DNA of 64,000 bases from Methylobacterium sp. C25 (GTDB taxonomy: Bacteria; Pseudomonadota; Alphaproteobacteria; Rhizobiales; Beijerinckiaceae): assembly GCF_021352225.1 (NCBI RefSeq), contig NZ_JAAUVI010000003.1, forward strand, positions 372,001 to 436,000, in the 5' to 3' direction. A program made the translations under genes and the position numbers. Under the pieces are notes generated by a model, which was not told the origin of the DNA, did not search any database, and saw only the letters and a program-made list of their open reading frames with translations. How positions within the stretch are numbered: position 1 is the first letter of the stretch; each line of letters starts with the position of its first letter. Of the stretch, positions 1-9,800 are shown in pieces.

Positions 1-24
1 CGTGTCACAGGGCCGGCGCGATGA
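1..24 (+). CDS. 3' end of an upstream gene, cut by the window edge
   Basis: Frame 1 reads seven codons (RVTGPAR) and then TGA at 22-24. That stop overlaps the ATG of the next gene at 21 in an ATGA arrangement, typical of translationally coupled genes in one operon. Because the next two genes are a siderophore MFS transporter and an FhuF-like reductase, the cut gene is probably also part of siderophore uptake or synthesis. The visible piece is too short to identify. Confidence 0.35.
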   Translation, partial: RVTGPAR

Positions 25-1265
25 GCGGAGCCGTGGCCACGCAAGCCGAGATCCGCGCCGGCCGCCTGCCTGCGATCCGCGCCCTCGCGCCGTTCTTCTG
101 CCTCTATGTCACCTTCGGCGCCACACTCGGCTTCCTCTCGGGCGGCGCGCCACTGATCCTGCGCGCCAGGGGCATGGAGCTGGCCGAGATAGGCCTCCTG
201 CAGCTCATCAACCTTCCGGTGGGGCTGACCTTCCTGTGGGCCGCCGTCCTCGACAGGATCCGCCTGCCAATCCTCCATCATTGGACAGGCTGGATCGTCG
301 CCGCGCAGGCCATGACGGTGGCCCTGCTGGCCGGCCTGAGCTTCGGCGAGCATTGGCCGCTTCCGGCCCTGCTCGCTCTGGCCGTCGCGACCTGTGCCTG
401 CGTTGCCACCATGGACATCGCGCTCGAGGCCCTCGTCGTCGAAACCGTGCCGGCCGAGCAGCGCACCTTCGTCGCCTCGGCCAAGCTCTGCGGAGCCTCA
501 CTCGGCGGCATCCTCGGCATCGGTGTCCTGGTCGGGGCCTATGAATCCATCGGGTGGCGAGGCGCCGTTCTGGCCTGCGCGGCCCTGGACGTCCTCTGCC
601 TGCTGCCGATCCTGTTCTATCCCGAAGGTCGCCTGCGGGGGGCCGGCGGCCGGCCCGAGCGTTTCGCCGGCTCCCTGGCGCGGTTGCGGGCGGTCGGCAT
701 GCGGATCCTGGTGCTCGGCGCCTATTTCGCAGCGACCTATCTCCTCTCGGGGCCGAATACCCTGGCACTCCTCGATCTCGGCGTGCCGCTTTCGCAGGTC
801 GGCCTCCTAACCGGCACGGTGTTTCCCGCGGTCAATCTGGTCATGGCCGTGGTGGCGGGCGGCCTCGCGGCGCGGTTCGGCACGGTGCGGATGCTCGTCG
901 TCGGCGCCTTCGGCGTCCTCGTCACCGGCAGCGCCATGGCTGCAGCCTGTGCCACCGGCACGACATGGCTCGCTGTGACCGCGACCGTCGGCAACTTCGT
1001 CTGCGCGGGGCTGATGGGCGTGCCGGTGTTCAAGATGATCTACCGCTGGGCCCAGGGTCCTCAGCCGGCCACCGACTACGCGCTGCTGTTCGGAGCGGCC
1101 TTCTTCGCGGCGATGCCGCCGCGGGTCGCCGCCCCGGCCCTGGCCGGCGGCCTCGGCTGGCCGGCCTATTTCACGGCCGCCCTGCCTCTCTACGCCGCCT
1201 CAGCCGCCTGGCTCATCGCTGCGATCCGCCGGACGCTGCAGGCCGATCGCGCGGAGCGCTCATGA
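21..1265 (+). CDS. MFS transporter, RhtX/FptX-like siderophore permease
   Basis: A 414-residue, highly hydrophobic protein with about twelve predicted membrane segments and no signal peptide, the usual size of a single-component major facilitator. The N-terminal stretch with LGFLSGGAPLILRARGM and the overall pattern resemble the RhtX/FptX family of inner-membrane transporters that import ferric siderophores without an ABC system. Its stop overlaps the start of the FhuF-like reductase by ATGA, so import and intracellular iron release appear coupled. Family assignment is by recognition of the pattern; the siderophore is unknown. Confidence 0.72.
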   Translation: MSGAVATQAEIRAGRLPAIRALAPFFCLYVTFGATLGFLSGGAPLILRARGMELAEIGLLQLINLPVGLTFLWAAVLDRIRLPILHHWTGWIVAAQAMTVALLAGLSFGEHWPLPALLALAVATCACVATMDIALEALVVETVPAEQRTFVASAKLCGASLGGILGIGVLVGAYESIGWRGAVLACAALDVLCLLPILFYPEGRLRGAGGRPERFAGSLARLRAVGMRILVLGAYFAATYLLSGPNTLALLDLGVPLSQVGLLTGTVFPAVNLVMAVVAGGLAARFGTVRMLVVGAFGVLVTGSAMAAACATGTTWLAVTATVGNFVCAGLMGVPVFKMIYRWAQGPQPATDYALLFGAAFFAAMPPRVAAPALAGGLGWPAYFTAALPLYAASAAWLIAAIRRTLQADRAERS

Positions 1266-1981
1266 TCGCGGAGATTGCCGAGCGCGTCCCCGATTCGCTT
1301 GGCGCCTATCGCGGCGGCGTCTCGACCGGCCCCGGCGGCCCGGGCGCACTGGGGCTGACCACGTTGCGCAACCCAGGCGTCTTCGATGCCCTACTGAACC
1401 GTTTCAGCAAGGGGCTCGACCTCGACACGACCGACCGGCGTGCCCTGGTGTCCTATTGGAGCCAGTTCTACTTCGCCGTGCTCGCCACACCTGCGCTGAC
1501 CGCGCTGCTGCGTCTCGGCCGCCCCCTGCCCCTCGCCTTCGAAGCGACGAGCCTCGAATGCGACGAGGCCGGCCGCCCCGTCCGCCTGATCGTGCCTCCA
1601 GATGCCTTCGGCGCAGCGCCTCGGTCCGACGACGCGCCAGCGCAGGGCCTGTCCGGTCTGTTGGACGATCACCTGCGTCCCTTCGTCGAACTCTGCTGCG
1701 CACAATGCGGCGTCGCGCCCAAGGTGCTCTGGGGCAATGCCGCGGTCATTTTCGACTATGTTGCCCGCGAACTCGGGGAGGAAGCCGCGACAGCCTCCGC
1801 CGACCTCGCCTGCTGCCTCGGATGGGCCGGCGCCCCCGCCGCTGCCGGAAGCCCCCTCTCCCGGGCCCTGTGCCCAGGAGCCTCCGGCTGCGCGCGACGA
1901 CGCGTCTGCTGCCTGCGGCAGCGCTTGCCCGGCATCGCGTCCTGTGGCTCCCTTTGCCCACTGCAATGCGGCAAGGATTGA
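1262..1981 (+). CDS. fhuF: FhuF-like siderophore-iron reductase
   Basis: A 239-residue protein whose last 24 residues carry the cysteine cluster of FhuF [2Fe-2S] reductases: Cys216-Cys217, then Cys228 and Cys232. FhuF proteins reduce ferric iron bound to an imported siderophore in the cytoplasm so that it is released. The E. coli-type spacing is CC-x10-C-x2-C; here the last pair is C-x3-C, and an extra Cys236 follows. The start ATG at 1262 overlaps the stop of the MFS transporter, supporting an import-and-reduce operon. The following gene converges from the other strand. Confidence 0.75.
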   Translation: MIAEIAERVPDSLGAYRGGVSTGPGGPGALGLTTLRNPGVFDALLNRFSKGLDLDTTDRRALVSYWSQFYFAVLATPALTALLRLGRPLPLAFEATSLECDEAGRPVRLIVPPDAFGAAPRSDDAPAQGLSGLLDDHLRPFVELCCAQCGVAPKVLWGNAAVIFDYVARELGEEAATASADLACCLGWAGAPAAAGSPLSRALCPGASGCARRRVCCLRQRLPGIASCGSLCPLQCGKD

Positions 1982-2003
1982 TCAGGCAAGGTTGATCAGG
2001 CCG

Positions 2004-2855
2004 TCAGCGTCCCGTGCGCCAGGCTCGTGAGCGACTCCGGTCCGGCCCCACTGCCTCCCGGCAGAGCCCGTAATGCTCGGCGAGCCGGCCGAGCGCGATG
2101 CGGGCCACGACCTTGGCTGAGCGGGCCGGCCAGCTTCGCTCGGATTCGATCTGCTCCAGCCCTTTAAGAAAGCCGCACAGGTCGATCAGCAACCCCGAGA
2201 GATCCGCGCCCACAGCCATGAGCGCCCGGTCGACCCGCTCCTTGGCCGCGACCCGGCGGTCGGAAGAAGCGGCCGGGTCGCGTGGGCCCCCGCCATCGAC
2301 CTTCACCCTGGACCAGTCGGGGCCGATCTGCGGAAGCACCGCCGCCAGGGTGAGGTCGCGGCGCAGGCGCTCGCCCGCCTCGAACGCAGCCGCATCGATC
2401 AACGGCGCGCCGTCGCGGCCGCGACGACGCGCCATCCAGGCTAGCGGGGATTCCGACGCGTCTCGCAACACCGGCGCCTCGCCCACGCGGTCGACGACGA
2501 GATCGAGATGCTGCGCGAGAAAAGCCACGTCGCCCGCTCGATCCTTGCGCCGCAGCCGCGCCCGGCCCGCATCGCTGAGAACAAGCCGCTGCCCGCATTT
2601 GCCTTCGCGCTCGGCGAGCCCCGCGCGGAGCAGCGTCTCTCCGGACCCGACCGGGCAGCGCCCGCGCGCCAACGAGACGCCATCACCCCCGCCCCGCAGG
2701 ATCAGCATGCCAGGATCGATCGGGTCCGCCAGAGCGTAGGCCCCCGTCTCGGCAAGCTGGCCGAGCAGCCGCTCGCCCACCCGCCCGAGCGAAGCCGAAA
2801 CATCGACCGGCCGCGCCTGCGCCACGGAGAGCCTGTGATGACGAGCTATGTTCAT
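2004..2855 (-). CDS. DUF6456 domain protein
   Basis: A 283-residue basic protein. Its C-terminal half has the DUF6456 pattern: SPLAWMARRRGRDG, then FEAGERLRRDLTLA, a central DRALMAVGADLSG segment, LIDLCGFLKGLEQIE, and WPARSAKVVARIALGRLAEHYGL near the end. The family is common in Hyphomicrobiales; it looks like a helical nucleic-acid-binding protein, but I know of no defined function. An in-frame TTG twelve bases upstream (2867) would add four residues; I chose the ATG. It is co-directional with the small gene at 2990-3190 and with mucR, so it may be in the same transcription unit. Confidence 0.7.
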   Translation of the reverse strand: MNIARHHRLSVAQARPVDVSASLGRVGERLLGQLAETGAYALADPIDPGMLILRGGGDGVSLARGRCPVGSGETLLRAGLAEREGKCGQRLVLSDAGRARLRRKDRAGDVAFLAQHLDLVVDRVGEAPVLRDASESPLAWMARRRGRDGAPLIDAAAFEAGERLRRDLTLAAVLPQIGPDWSRVKVDGGGPRDPAASSDRRVAAKERVDRALMAVGADLSGLLIDLCGFLKGLEQIESERSWPARSAKVVARIALGRLAEHYGLCREAVGPDRSRSRAWRTGR

Positions 2856-2989
2856 GATATGTTCCAACGCGAGACTGCCTCGTTCAGACGAGGAAGATAC
2901 CCATGTTAGAAGAAAAATATCCTATTTCAAGCCTTGACGTCGCTTGCGCTCATGGCTCGCCTGCGAGCGTCACGCTGCCTCTTGCCCGC

Positions 2990-3190
2990 TCAACGCGATG
3001 CGGGTCTGGTCGGCGGCTTCTTCAGGATTTCTGCGATTTCGTCTTCGGACTTGCCGGCGACGGCGTAGCCCATGCCTTCGAGGCGCTGGATCAGCATCTC
3101 GCTCTGGTCTGCGGAGCGGGCCGTCCACTCGGCCAGCATCGCATTGATCTCGGGGAGTTTTTCCTCGGGCGCCTTCTCGTGGTCGCTCAT
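2990..3190 (-). CDS. Small acidic helical protein of unknown function
   Basis: A 66-residue product starting at an ATG (MSDHEKAPEEKLPEINAM). It is charged and predicted largely helical, with no signal peptide and no membrane segment. The open frame continues upstream of this ATG, but the extra residues are Pro/Ser/Cys-rich and look like noncoding translation, so the short form is preferred. It lies between mucR and the DUF6456 gene on the same strand. I do not recognise the family. Confidence 0.5.
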   Translation of the reverse strand: MSDHEKAPEEKLPEINAMLAEWTARSADQSEMLIQRLEGMGYAVAGKSEDEIAEILKKPPTRPASR

Positions 3191-3284
3191 CGGGTCATCA
3201 CTCGCGCTGATGGCCGCGGTGTTGCCGCAGCCCGGCCTCGCTGAGGCATGAGGTAGCGGGCACGAGCTGGAAGAGAAGCCCTTG

Positions 3285-3317
3285 GGGGAGAGGACCGGCT
3301 GAGCCGGTCCTCTCCCC
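3285..3317 (-). terminator. Strong hairpin downstream of mucR
   Basis: A perfect inverted repeat with 15-bp arms, 3285-3299 and 3303-3317, and a three-base loop. It begins 17 bases beyond the mucR stop on the minus strand. There is no T-run after the stem in that direction, so it is either a terminator that does not depend on a U-tract, an mRNA 3'-end stabiliser, or an attenuator before the small downstream gene. Confidence 0.5.
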
Positions 3318-3333
3318 GGTAGGATCTGCAAGA

Positions 3334-3771
3334 TCAGGCGGCTTCGCCGTACTCACCACCGCGGGTCTGGCCGAGGCCGATCGCCTTGGCGAGGTCGGAG
3401 CGGGCCTTGGCGTAGCTCGGAGCGACCATCGGATAGTCGGGCGGCAAGCCCCACTTGGCGCGGTACTGCTCGGGGCTGAGGTTGTACTTCGCGCGCAGGT
3501 GGCGCTTCAGCGACTTGAACGTACGACCATCCTCGAGGCAGACGATGTATTCGTTCGTGACGGACTTCTTGATCGGCACCGCCGGCTGCTGCGGCTGGGC
3601 CGGGGCGGCGCTCTCGGGAGCCTTGCCGCTGGCCACCTGGAGAAGCGCGCCATGCACGCGGGCAAGGAGCTGGGGCAGCTCTGCCGGGGGCACGGGGTTG
3701 TTGCTCACGTAAGCCGACACGATGTCGGCGGCCAGTTCGACGAAATCGACCGGCGTCTCAGCTTCGTTCAT
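3334..3771 (-). CDS. mucR: MucR/Ros family transcriptional regulator
   Basis: A 145-residue protein, the normal MucR/Ros length. The N-terminal part (FVELAADIVSAYVSNNPV) is the family's oligomerisation region. The DNA-binding part runs from about residue 73: CLEDGRTFKSLKRHL, then LSPEQYRAKWGLPPDYPMVAPSYA. Of the Ros zinc ligands, Cys78 and His91 are present, Asp81 replaces the second Cys, and there is no obvious fourth His. MucR proteins are global H-NS-like repressors in alphaproteobacteria, acting on AT-rich promoters of exopolysaccharide, motility and cell-cycle genes. The ATG at 3771 follows a GAGGGAA ribosome-binding site; a longer upstream frame is not MucR-like. Confidence 0.88.
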   Translation of the reverse strand: MNEAETPVDFVELAADIVSAYVSNNPVPPAELPQLLARVHGALLQVASGKAPESAAPAQPQQPAVPIKKSVTNEYIVCLEDGRTFKSLKRHLRAKYNLSPEQYRAKWGLPPDYPMVAPSYAKARSDLAKAIGLGQTRGGEYGEAA

Positions 3772-4205
3772 GATCGGATCTATTCCCTCATCTTTGGCGT
3801 GCCGCGCGCCGGGCCTGGGACATTCCAGCAAACAGAAATGCCCCGCCTCGCCTGCGTCGGCCCGCACACCGCACCCAGCCGCAAGTGTTTCGGAAAAAGC
3901 GGCAGGCTCAATGCGATGGTTCGCCACTTATGATATTCGCTTACGTCTCGCAAGACAGAGCAGACATGCAGTTTGAACCGGAATCAACTTTCCGGCCGAT
4001 GCTGTGGATTTGTCGAGATTTTGCAGAGATGGATGTCGGCGCGATCACGCGAAGTTGAACGGCTGCACTCGGCGGGCCATGCCGAGCCGCCTGTGGCATG
4101 GTGCGAGACGTGCCTGATGCCGGGCGGGTTGCGGGCCGGGCCAGAGCGCGGCACATGGCGGCGAACGGGCGGTTCGGCCGCCTCTCCCTCGATCGGACGC
4201 GCTCG
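3772..4205. other. Intergenic region between divergent mucR and oligopeptidase genes
   Basis: 434 bases with no convincing gene. The part near 3925-4025 is AT-richer than its surroundings and probably holds the promoters of mucR (leftward) and the peptidase (rightward). I could not fix clear -35/-10 pairs. An in-frame extension of the peptidase from 4098 exists but reads as noncoding. Confidence 0.4.
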
Positions 4206-6371
4206 ATGACTGCCGACACGCTCCCGCCCTTCACCCTTCCCGCCGAAGCCCCGAAGGCCGAGGTCCGGCCGCATGCCTTCACGATCCACGGCAACCGGAT
4301 CACGGACGACTATGCCTGGCTGAAGGCGGAGAACTGGCGCGCGGTGCTCAAGGACCCGGCAGCGCTCGCCCCCGACATCCGCGCCTATCTCGACGCCGAG
4401 AATGCCTATGCCGAGGCTGCGCTTTCCGAGGCCGCCGCCCTGCGCAAGACCCTCGTCGCCGAGATGCGCGGGCGTATCCGCGAGGACGATTCCAGCGTGC
4501 CGGAGCCGGATGGCCCCTACGCCTATTTCACGCGCCACCGCGAGGGCGGCCAGCATCCGCTGATCTGCCGCCGCCCACGCACCGTCGTGGTTCTGCCCGG
4601 ACAGGGCGCGGAGGCTGCCGCCGACGGCGGCCCAGAGGAAGGCGAACAGATCCTGCTCGACGGCGACAAGGAGGGCGAGGGGCTGCCCTTCTTCGAGATT
4701 GCCGCCGCGGTCCATTCGGACGATCACCGAAAACTCGCCTGGGGTGCCGATACCAAGGGCTCCGAACTCTACACGATCCGTGTGCGAGACCTCGTCACCG
4801 GTGAGGATGCCGCCGACAGTGTCGAGGCGACCTCCGGCGATGCGGTCTGGAGCGCGGATGGCACCTCCTACTGGTACGTGGCCCTCGACGAGAACCACCG
4901 CCCGGCACGCGTCATGCGCCACCGTCTCGGCACGCCCCAGGCCGAGGACATCGCGGTTTACGAGGAGTCCGATGCGGGCTTCTTCGTCCATATCGGCAGG
5001 ACTCAGTCCGGCCGCTATCTCACCGTCACGGCGAGCGACCACGAGACTGCCGAAGTGCATCTCCTCGATCGCACGGCGCCGGATTCGGCTCTGCTTACAG
5101 TTTCGCCTCGCGAGCACCGGCTGATCTACTCGGTCGAGCACTGGGCCGATTTCCTGGTCATCCTGACAAACGCCGATGGCGCCGAGGACTTCAAGGTCGT
5201 CACCGCGCCGCTCGCGTCACCGAGCCGCGCCAATTGGCAGGACGCGGTGCCCTACCGGGCCGGCGTCATGATCCGGCACCTGCACGTGCTCGGGAACCAC
5301 ATGGTGCGCCTTGAGCTCGAGAACGCTCTTCCCCGAATCGTCGTGCGCGACCTCGCCGGCAACGAGCACACGGTGTCCTTCCCCGAGGAGGCCTACTCGC
5401 TCGGTCTCTCCTCGGGCTACGAGTTCGAGACGGCGCGCATCCGCTTCACCTATTCCTCGATGACGACGCCGGCCGAGACTTACGACTACGACTGCGTCAC
5501 CAAGGGCCGGCACCTGCGCAAGCGACAGGTCGTGCCGAGCGGGCACGACGCTGGCGACTATGTCACCCGCCGCCTCTTCGCCACCGCGCCAGACGGCGAG
5601 CAGGTGCCGATCTCGCTGCTGCATCGAAAGGGACTGGAACTCGACGGCAAGGCACCCCTCCTGCTCTACGGCTACGGCTCCTACGGCACGCTGATGCCGG
5701 CCTCGTTCAGCACCAACCGGCTGTCGCTCGTCGATCGCGGCTTCGTCTACGCCATCGCCCATATCCGCGGCGGCACCGAGAAGGGCTGGCGCTGGTATCT
5801 CGACGGCAAGCGCGAGAAGAAGCCGAACACATTTTCGGACTTCGTCGCCTGCGGCCGCGCACTCGTGGAAGCCGGCTACACGTCGCAGAAGCAGATCGTC
5901 GCGCATGGCGGCAGTGCCGGCGGCATGCTGATGGGCGCGGTCGCCAACATCGCGCCCGAGCTCTTCGCCGGAATCGTCGCCGACGTGCCCTTCGTCGACG
6001 TGCTCAACACCATGCTCGACGGCGACCTGCCGCTCACCCCGCCGGAATGGCCCGAATGGGGCAATCCAGCCGAGAGCGAAGAAGCCTGCAGGACCATCCT
6101 GTCCTACTCGCCCTACGACAACGTCGCGGCGAAGGCCTATCCGGCGATCCTGGCGCTGGGCGGCCTCACCGATCCGCGCGTGACCTATTGGGAGCCGGCA
6201 AAGTGGGTCGCAAAGCTACGCGCCACCATGACGGGCGGCGGCCCGGTCCTGCTCAAGATCAACATGGAAGCCGGCCACGGCGGCGCTGCCGGCCGCTTCG
6301 ACCGGCTCGAAGAGGTCGGGCTGATCTACGCCTTCGCGCTGATGGCCGCGAAGGCGGCGAGACTCGTCTGA
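4206..6371 (+). CDS. ptrB: Oligopeptidase B (prolyl oligopeptidase family S9A)
   Basis: A 721-residue protein with no signal peptide, hence cytoplasmic. It has an N-terminal seven-bladed propeller (about residues 60-440) and a C-terminal alpha/beta-hydrolase domain. The catalytic serine lies in GGSAGGML near residue 570; Asp (GGLTDPRV) near 657 and His (EAGHGG) near 691 complete the triad. The blocks DDYAWLK near the N-terminus and LLYGYGSYG and HIRGGTEKGWRWY in the hydrolase domain are typical of this family, which cuts short peptides after basic residues. An upstream in-frame ATG at 4098 is rejected because the added residues are not family-like. Confidence 0.93.
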   Translation: MTADTLPPFTLPAEAPKAEVRPHAFTIHGNRITDDYAWLKAENWRAVLKDPAALAPDIRAYLDAENAYAEAALSEAAALRKTLVAEMRGRIREDDSSVPEPDGPYAYFTRHREGGQHPLICRRPRTVVVLPGQGAEAAADGGPEEGEQILLDGDKEGEGLPFFEIAAAVHSDDHRKLAWGADTKGSELYTIRVRDLVTGEDAADSVEATSGDAVWSADGTSYWYVALDENHRPARVMRHRLGTPQAEDIAVYEESDAGFFVHIGRTQSGRYLTVTASDHETAEVHLLDRTAPDSALLTVSPREHRLIYSVEHWADFLVILTNADGAEDFKVVTAPLASPSRANWQDAVPYRAGVMIRHLHVLGNHMVRLELENALPRIVVRDLAGNEHTVSFPEEAYSLGLSSGYEFETARIRFTYSSMTTPAETYDYDCVTKGRHLRKRQVVPSGHDAGDYVTRRLFATAPDGEQVPISLLHRKGLELDGKAPLLLYGYGSYGTLMPASFSTNRLSLVDRGFVYAIAHIRGGTEKGWRWYLDGKREKKPNTFSDFVACGRALVEAGYTSQKQIVAHGGSAGGMLMGAVANIAPELFAGIVADVPFVDVLNTMLDGDLPLTPPEWPEWGNPAESEEACRTILSYSPYDNVAAKAYPAILALGGLTDPRVTYWEPAKWVAKLRATMTGGGPVLLKINMEAGHGGAAGRFDRLEEVGLIYAFALMAAKAARLV

Positions 6372-6444
6372 TTCCCCATGCCTCTGTCACCATCTCTTAA
6401 CCGAAACCTGCGCGATAAGCGTCGCTGATCCAGTCAGGTGGGGG

Positions 6445-6744
6445 GTGGGTTTGCTGATCGGACGTCGAGAGAAGGTGGTAGTCGTGCTCGTCGCGGTGAC
6501 CTGCGCCGCAGCCCTGGCGCGGCTCGCCTCGGATCGCGAGCCCGTCGATCCCTGCAAGGCCCATCCGGGCGCCTATGCCTGCGCGGTGTTCGCCCAGCCC
6601 GACTGGCTGAAGCGTCGCGTCTATGCCGGGCGGCTGCCGGAGCGGGCGGCGGTCGCCGAGTTGCCCAGCCCGGCGGTCGAGGCGATGCCCGTGTCCACCG
6701 AGACCGAGCCGTCGCCGGCCGAGGCCGTGCCGGACGGCGTCTGA
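6445..6744 (+). CDS. Small membrane-anchored or exported protein, unknown function
   Basis: A 99-residue product from a GTG start. It has a basic N-terminus (GRREK) followed by one hydrophobic segment (about residues 10-26), then a short region with two cysteines (DPCKAHPGAYACAVF) and a Pro/Glu/Val-rich tail. It converges with the AsmA-like gene on the other strand. No family is recognised. Length and topology suggest a real small envelope protein, but the start is uncertain and there is no close functional partner. Confidence 0.5.
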   Translation: MGLLIGRREKVVVVLVAVTCAAALARLASDREPVDPCKAHPGAYACAVFAQPDWLKRRVYAGRLPERAAVAELPSPAVEAMPVSTETEPSPAEAVPDGV

Positions 6745-6815
6745 GGCAGCAGGCACCGCGGCGGCTCGATGCCGCCCGTGCACCCCGCATCGGCGCCTGC
6801 ACGTGACAATGCCTG

Positions 6816-9800
6816 CTATCGGGCTTCTTGCGGCGGTCGGATGTCGAGTGGTTCGGCCGGAGGCTCGCCCTGGCTCCGGCGGATCTCGTCGTCGGCGTTC
6901 TGGCGATCCCGAGCCTGACGCGCCTGCTCTTCGGCCGCGGCCTGTTGCGCGCGCATCCGGGCGATGCGGGCCGCATCCTCGGCCGCCTTTTCCCTGGCGG
7001 CCTTCTCCTGAGCCGCCTTCTCCGCTGCGGCCTTGAGCGCGGCGGCGCGGGCCTGGTCCATCTCGATGCGGGCGCGGCGTCGCTGGCGCTCGACCTGGTC
7101 GGCCTCGAACTGCTCGATCTTCTCGAGCTCCCGTTGCAGCACCAGGGCCGAGAGACCGTTGGAGAGCGCGCCGGGTTCGATCTCGCGCTTCGGCGCGTTC
7201 AGGGGGCCAACGAAGCCGAGCTGCACCGATGGCTTGCCGCCGGACCATCCCTTTGGTGCAGAGGCCGCGGTGAGCGTGCCGCGAGCGTCCATGCGCTTCG
7301 TCCTGAGGTCCAGGATGAAGCTGCCGTTCCAGCGTGCCGCGCCGAAGTCGAGGTCGACGGGGCCGCTCCGCAGCGTTCCACCGCCCAGCGTCACCGGAGC
7401 GGTCACCGGACCTTTCGCCGACAGGGCTCCTGCATCGAATTCTTCCGAGAGGAGGGTGGCCAACCGCCCCTCGCGCAGGGGATCGTCCTCGGCGAGCGCG
7501 CGGGTCAGGGTGCGGTCGAGCGCCGAGGGATCGGCGGCGGGCACCGTGATCTCGGCAAGCGTCGCCTCCCCGCTGCCGCCGAGATTGGCTGCGAGGGCAG
7601 CCGCACTATTGCCGACGCTGCTGTAGCGCAGGCTCAGGGACAGGTTCGCACGGATCGGGCCGCCGCCCGCGAGGGCCTGAATGGAGGTGCCCGAGAGCGC
7701 CTGGATCGAGACGCCCGACACCGCGCCATCACCCGACACGCTCACCCCACCGCCCTGCCGGGCGATCGTGGCGGAGCCGCTTACCTGGCCGCCCGCCAGG
7801 CGGCCGGACAGATTCTTGAGGCTCAGCGCGTCGCCATCGAGCGACAGCTCGAACGCCGCGCCTTCGGCGACGAGCTCCCTCCCGAGACCGAGCCGGCCGA
7901 CCGATAGCGAGAGATCGGCGCGCGGGCGCGCCGGAACGGGCAGGAAGCGCGCCTGGGACCAGCCTCCAGCCTCCTCGGCATTCGCCTTCGGATCGGTGGG
8001 CAGCACCAGGGCGGCGGCGAGTCCCGGCAGCGAGAGAGCGCCGAGGCTGGCCTTGCCGGCGAGACTGCCGTCGGCACTGCGATCGAGGCTCGCAGAGGCG
8101 TCCGCCTCGGCGAGCCGCCCGTTCGCCTCGACATGCAGTCCGGTGTCCTTGCGTGAAAGGGCCAAGGTCAGGTCCGCAGGCAACGGACCCGTTGCGGGTG
8201 CCGCGCTCCCTGCGAGGCTCAAGAAGGGCGAGGCATCCGTGGTCGCCAAATGAAGCGTGCCGGCATCTGGCGGCCCCGGCTCGGTACCCAGCATCAGCGG
8301 CTTGACCGTCGCGACGTCGAGCCCGGCGACCGTGCCGGAGACCGTGAGGCTCAGTGGCGTCGCAGCGCCGGCGGCGCGGCGCGCCTTCACGGTCAGGCTC
8401 GCAGGCTGGCGCAGGCCAACGATGTCGTTGCGCTTGAACCAGCGCCCGGCGCGCGGCGCGGCGATGGTGGCGTCGAGGCTGTCGAGGCGTCCGCCGCGCG
8501 AGAGCAGCGAACCGTCGATCGTGCTCTCGGCGGCCCGGCCCTTGGCGGTGGTCCGCAGGGTGTCTGCTTGGCCGGACTCGCGCTCCAGGCTCACGTCGAG
8601 GTCGAGGGCACCCTCGCGCAGGAAGGCTGGCAGCAACCGCGCTTCCGGGATCCAGACCCGGTCGAGCAGCGCCAGAAGCGGCGCCGCGGACGGCGCGCCG
8701 ACATGGCCGGCGATGCGGCCGGCGCCGTCCGGGGCAATGCGGCCGGAGAGCCGGGCATTCGCTCCGGCGAGGTCGGCGATGTCGAGGCGGTCGACGACGA
8801 GGCTCGCTCCATCCGACTGGATGCTCGCCGTGATGGTCCCGTTGCCCGAGCGGGGGCCGGCGGGCCCATAGCGGACGTTGCGCGCCCGAATGGTCAGGCC
8901 GACATCGTGCCTGTCGAGCGAAGGAAGCAATCCACCGAATGGCGGCAGCTCGGCGATGTCGACGCCTTGTACCTGGAGAGTGGCTTCGAGCCGCCCCCGC
9001 ACTGTGCCCCCGCCCCTGACGTAATGGGCGTCGCCCGAAAGCCGGGTCTCGCCGAGCGACAGGCGCAGCCCCTTGAGCGAGAGATCGTTCGCCGCCGCCT
9101 CGACATCGGCCACGACCTGTACGGGACGCCCGTCGAGCAGCGAAAGCGCCGGCCCCTCGATCCCGAAGCGGTGCAGGTAACGGCCGAACCCCTCGGAACT
9201 CGCTGCGTCGACGGCGAGATGACCGGTGAAGCGCGGCGAGGTTGAGACGTCGAACTCGCCGGAGGCATCGACCTTGGCCGCCCCCGGCGCAAGGCCGGCG
9301 AAGCGGCGAAGGATGAGCCCGCCGGTGCGGTCGAGGGTGCCCTTGGCCTGCACGTCCGACCAGTCTTCGAAGCCAAAGGCGACGCTCTCGGCCTTCAGGT
9401 CCAAGTCGAGCATGATGGGCAGGGCGCCATCGCCGGAGAGCCGGCTGCTCAGCAGGGCCTGCCCCGCCGAGGAATAGAGAAGCCCGTCGAGGTTGATCCG
9501 ACGGGATTCGAGACTGAGCCCGGCGCGCCAAGCCCGCAGGTCGATCTGCCCGGTTCCCGCAAGTCGAACCGCCTGGCCTGTTGGATCGATCTCGACGTTG
9601 ACGCTCTCGAACCGCGCCAGCATCCCGCGCGCCTTGAACTTGCCGGCAAGCGAGAACGGCATGACCGGCCCGGAATCCTTGGTCGGCGGACCGACCACGA
9701 CACGGGCCGAGCCTTCCGCCTCCGGGATGAAGGCGCGCATCCCGGCAGGCGCGCTCGAGTGGGCGGACTCGACGGGTTTCAGGACGATCCGCGCGTCGGC

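Noticed and set aside
2..544. 180-residue open frame at the left edge
   Set aside because: It overlaps the MFS transporter frame, which is clearly hydrophobic and family-like; this frame is Arg/Pro-rich.
4098..4205. N-terminal extension of oligopeptidase B from the ATG at 4098
   Set aside because: The extra 36 residues are Arg/Gly-rich and unlike the family; the ATG at 4206 gives the normal start.
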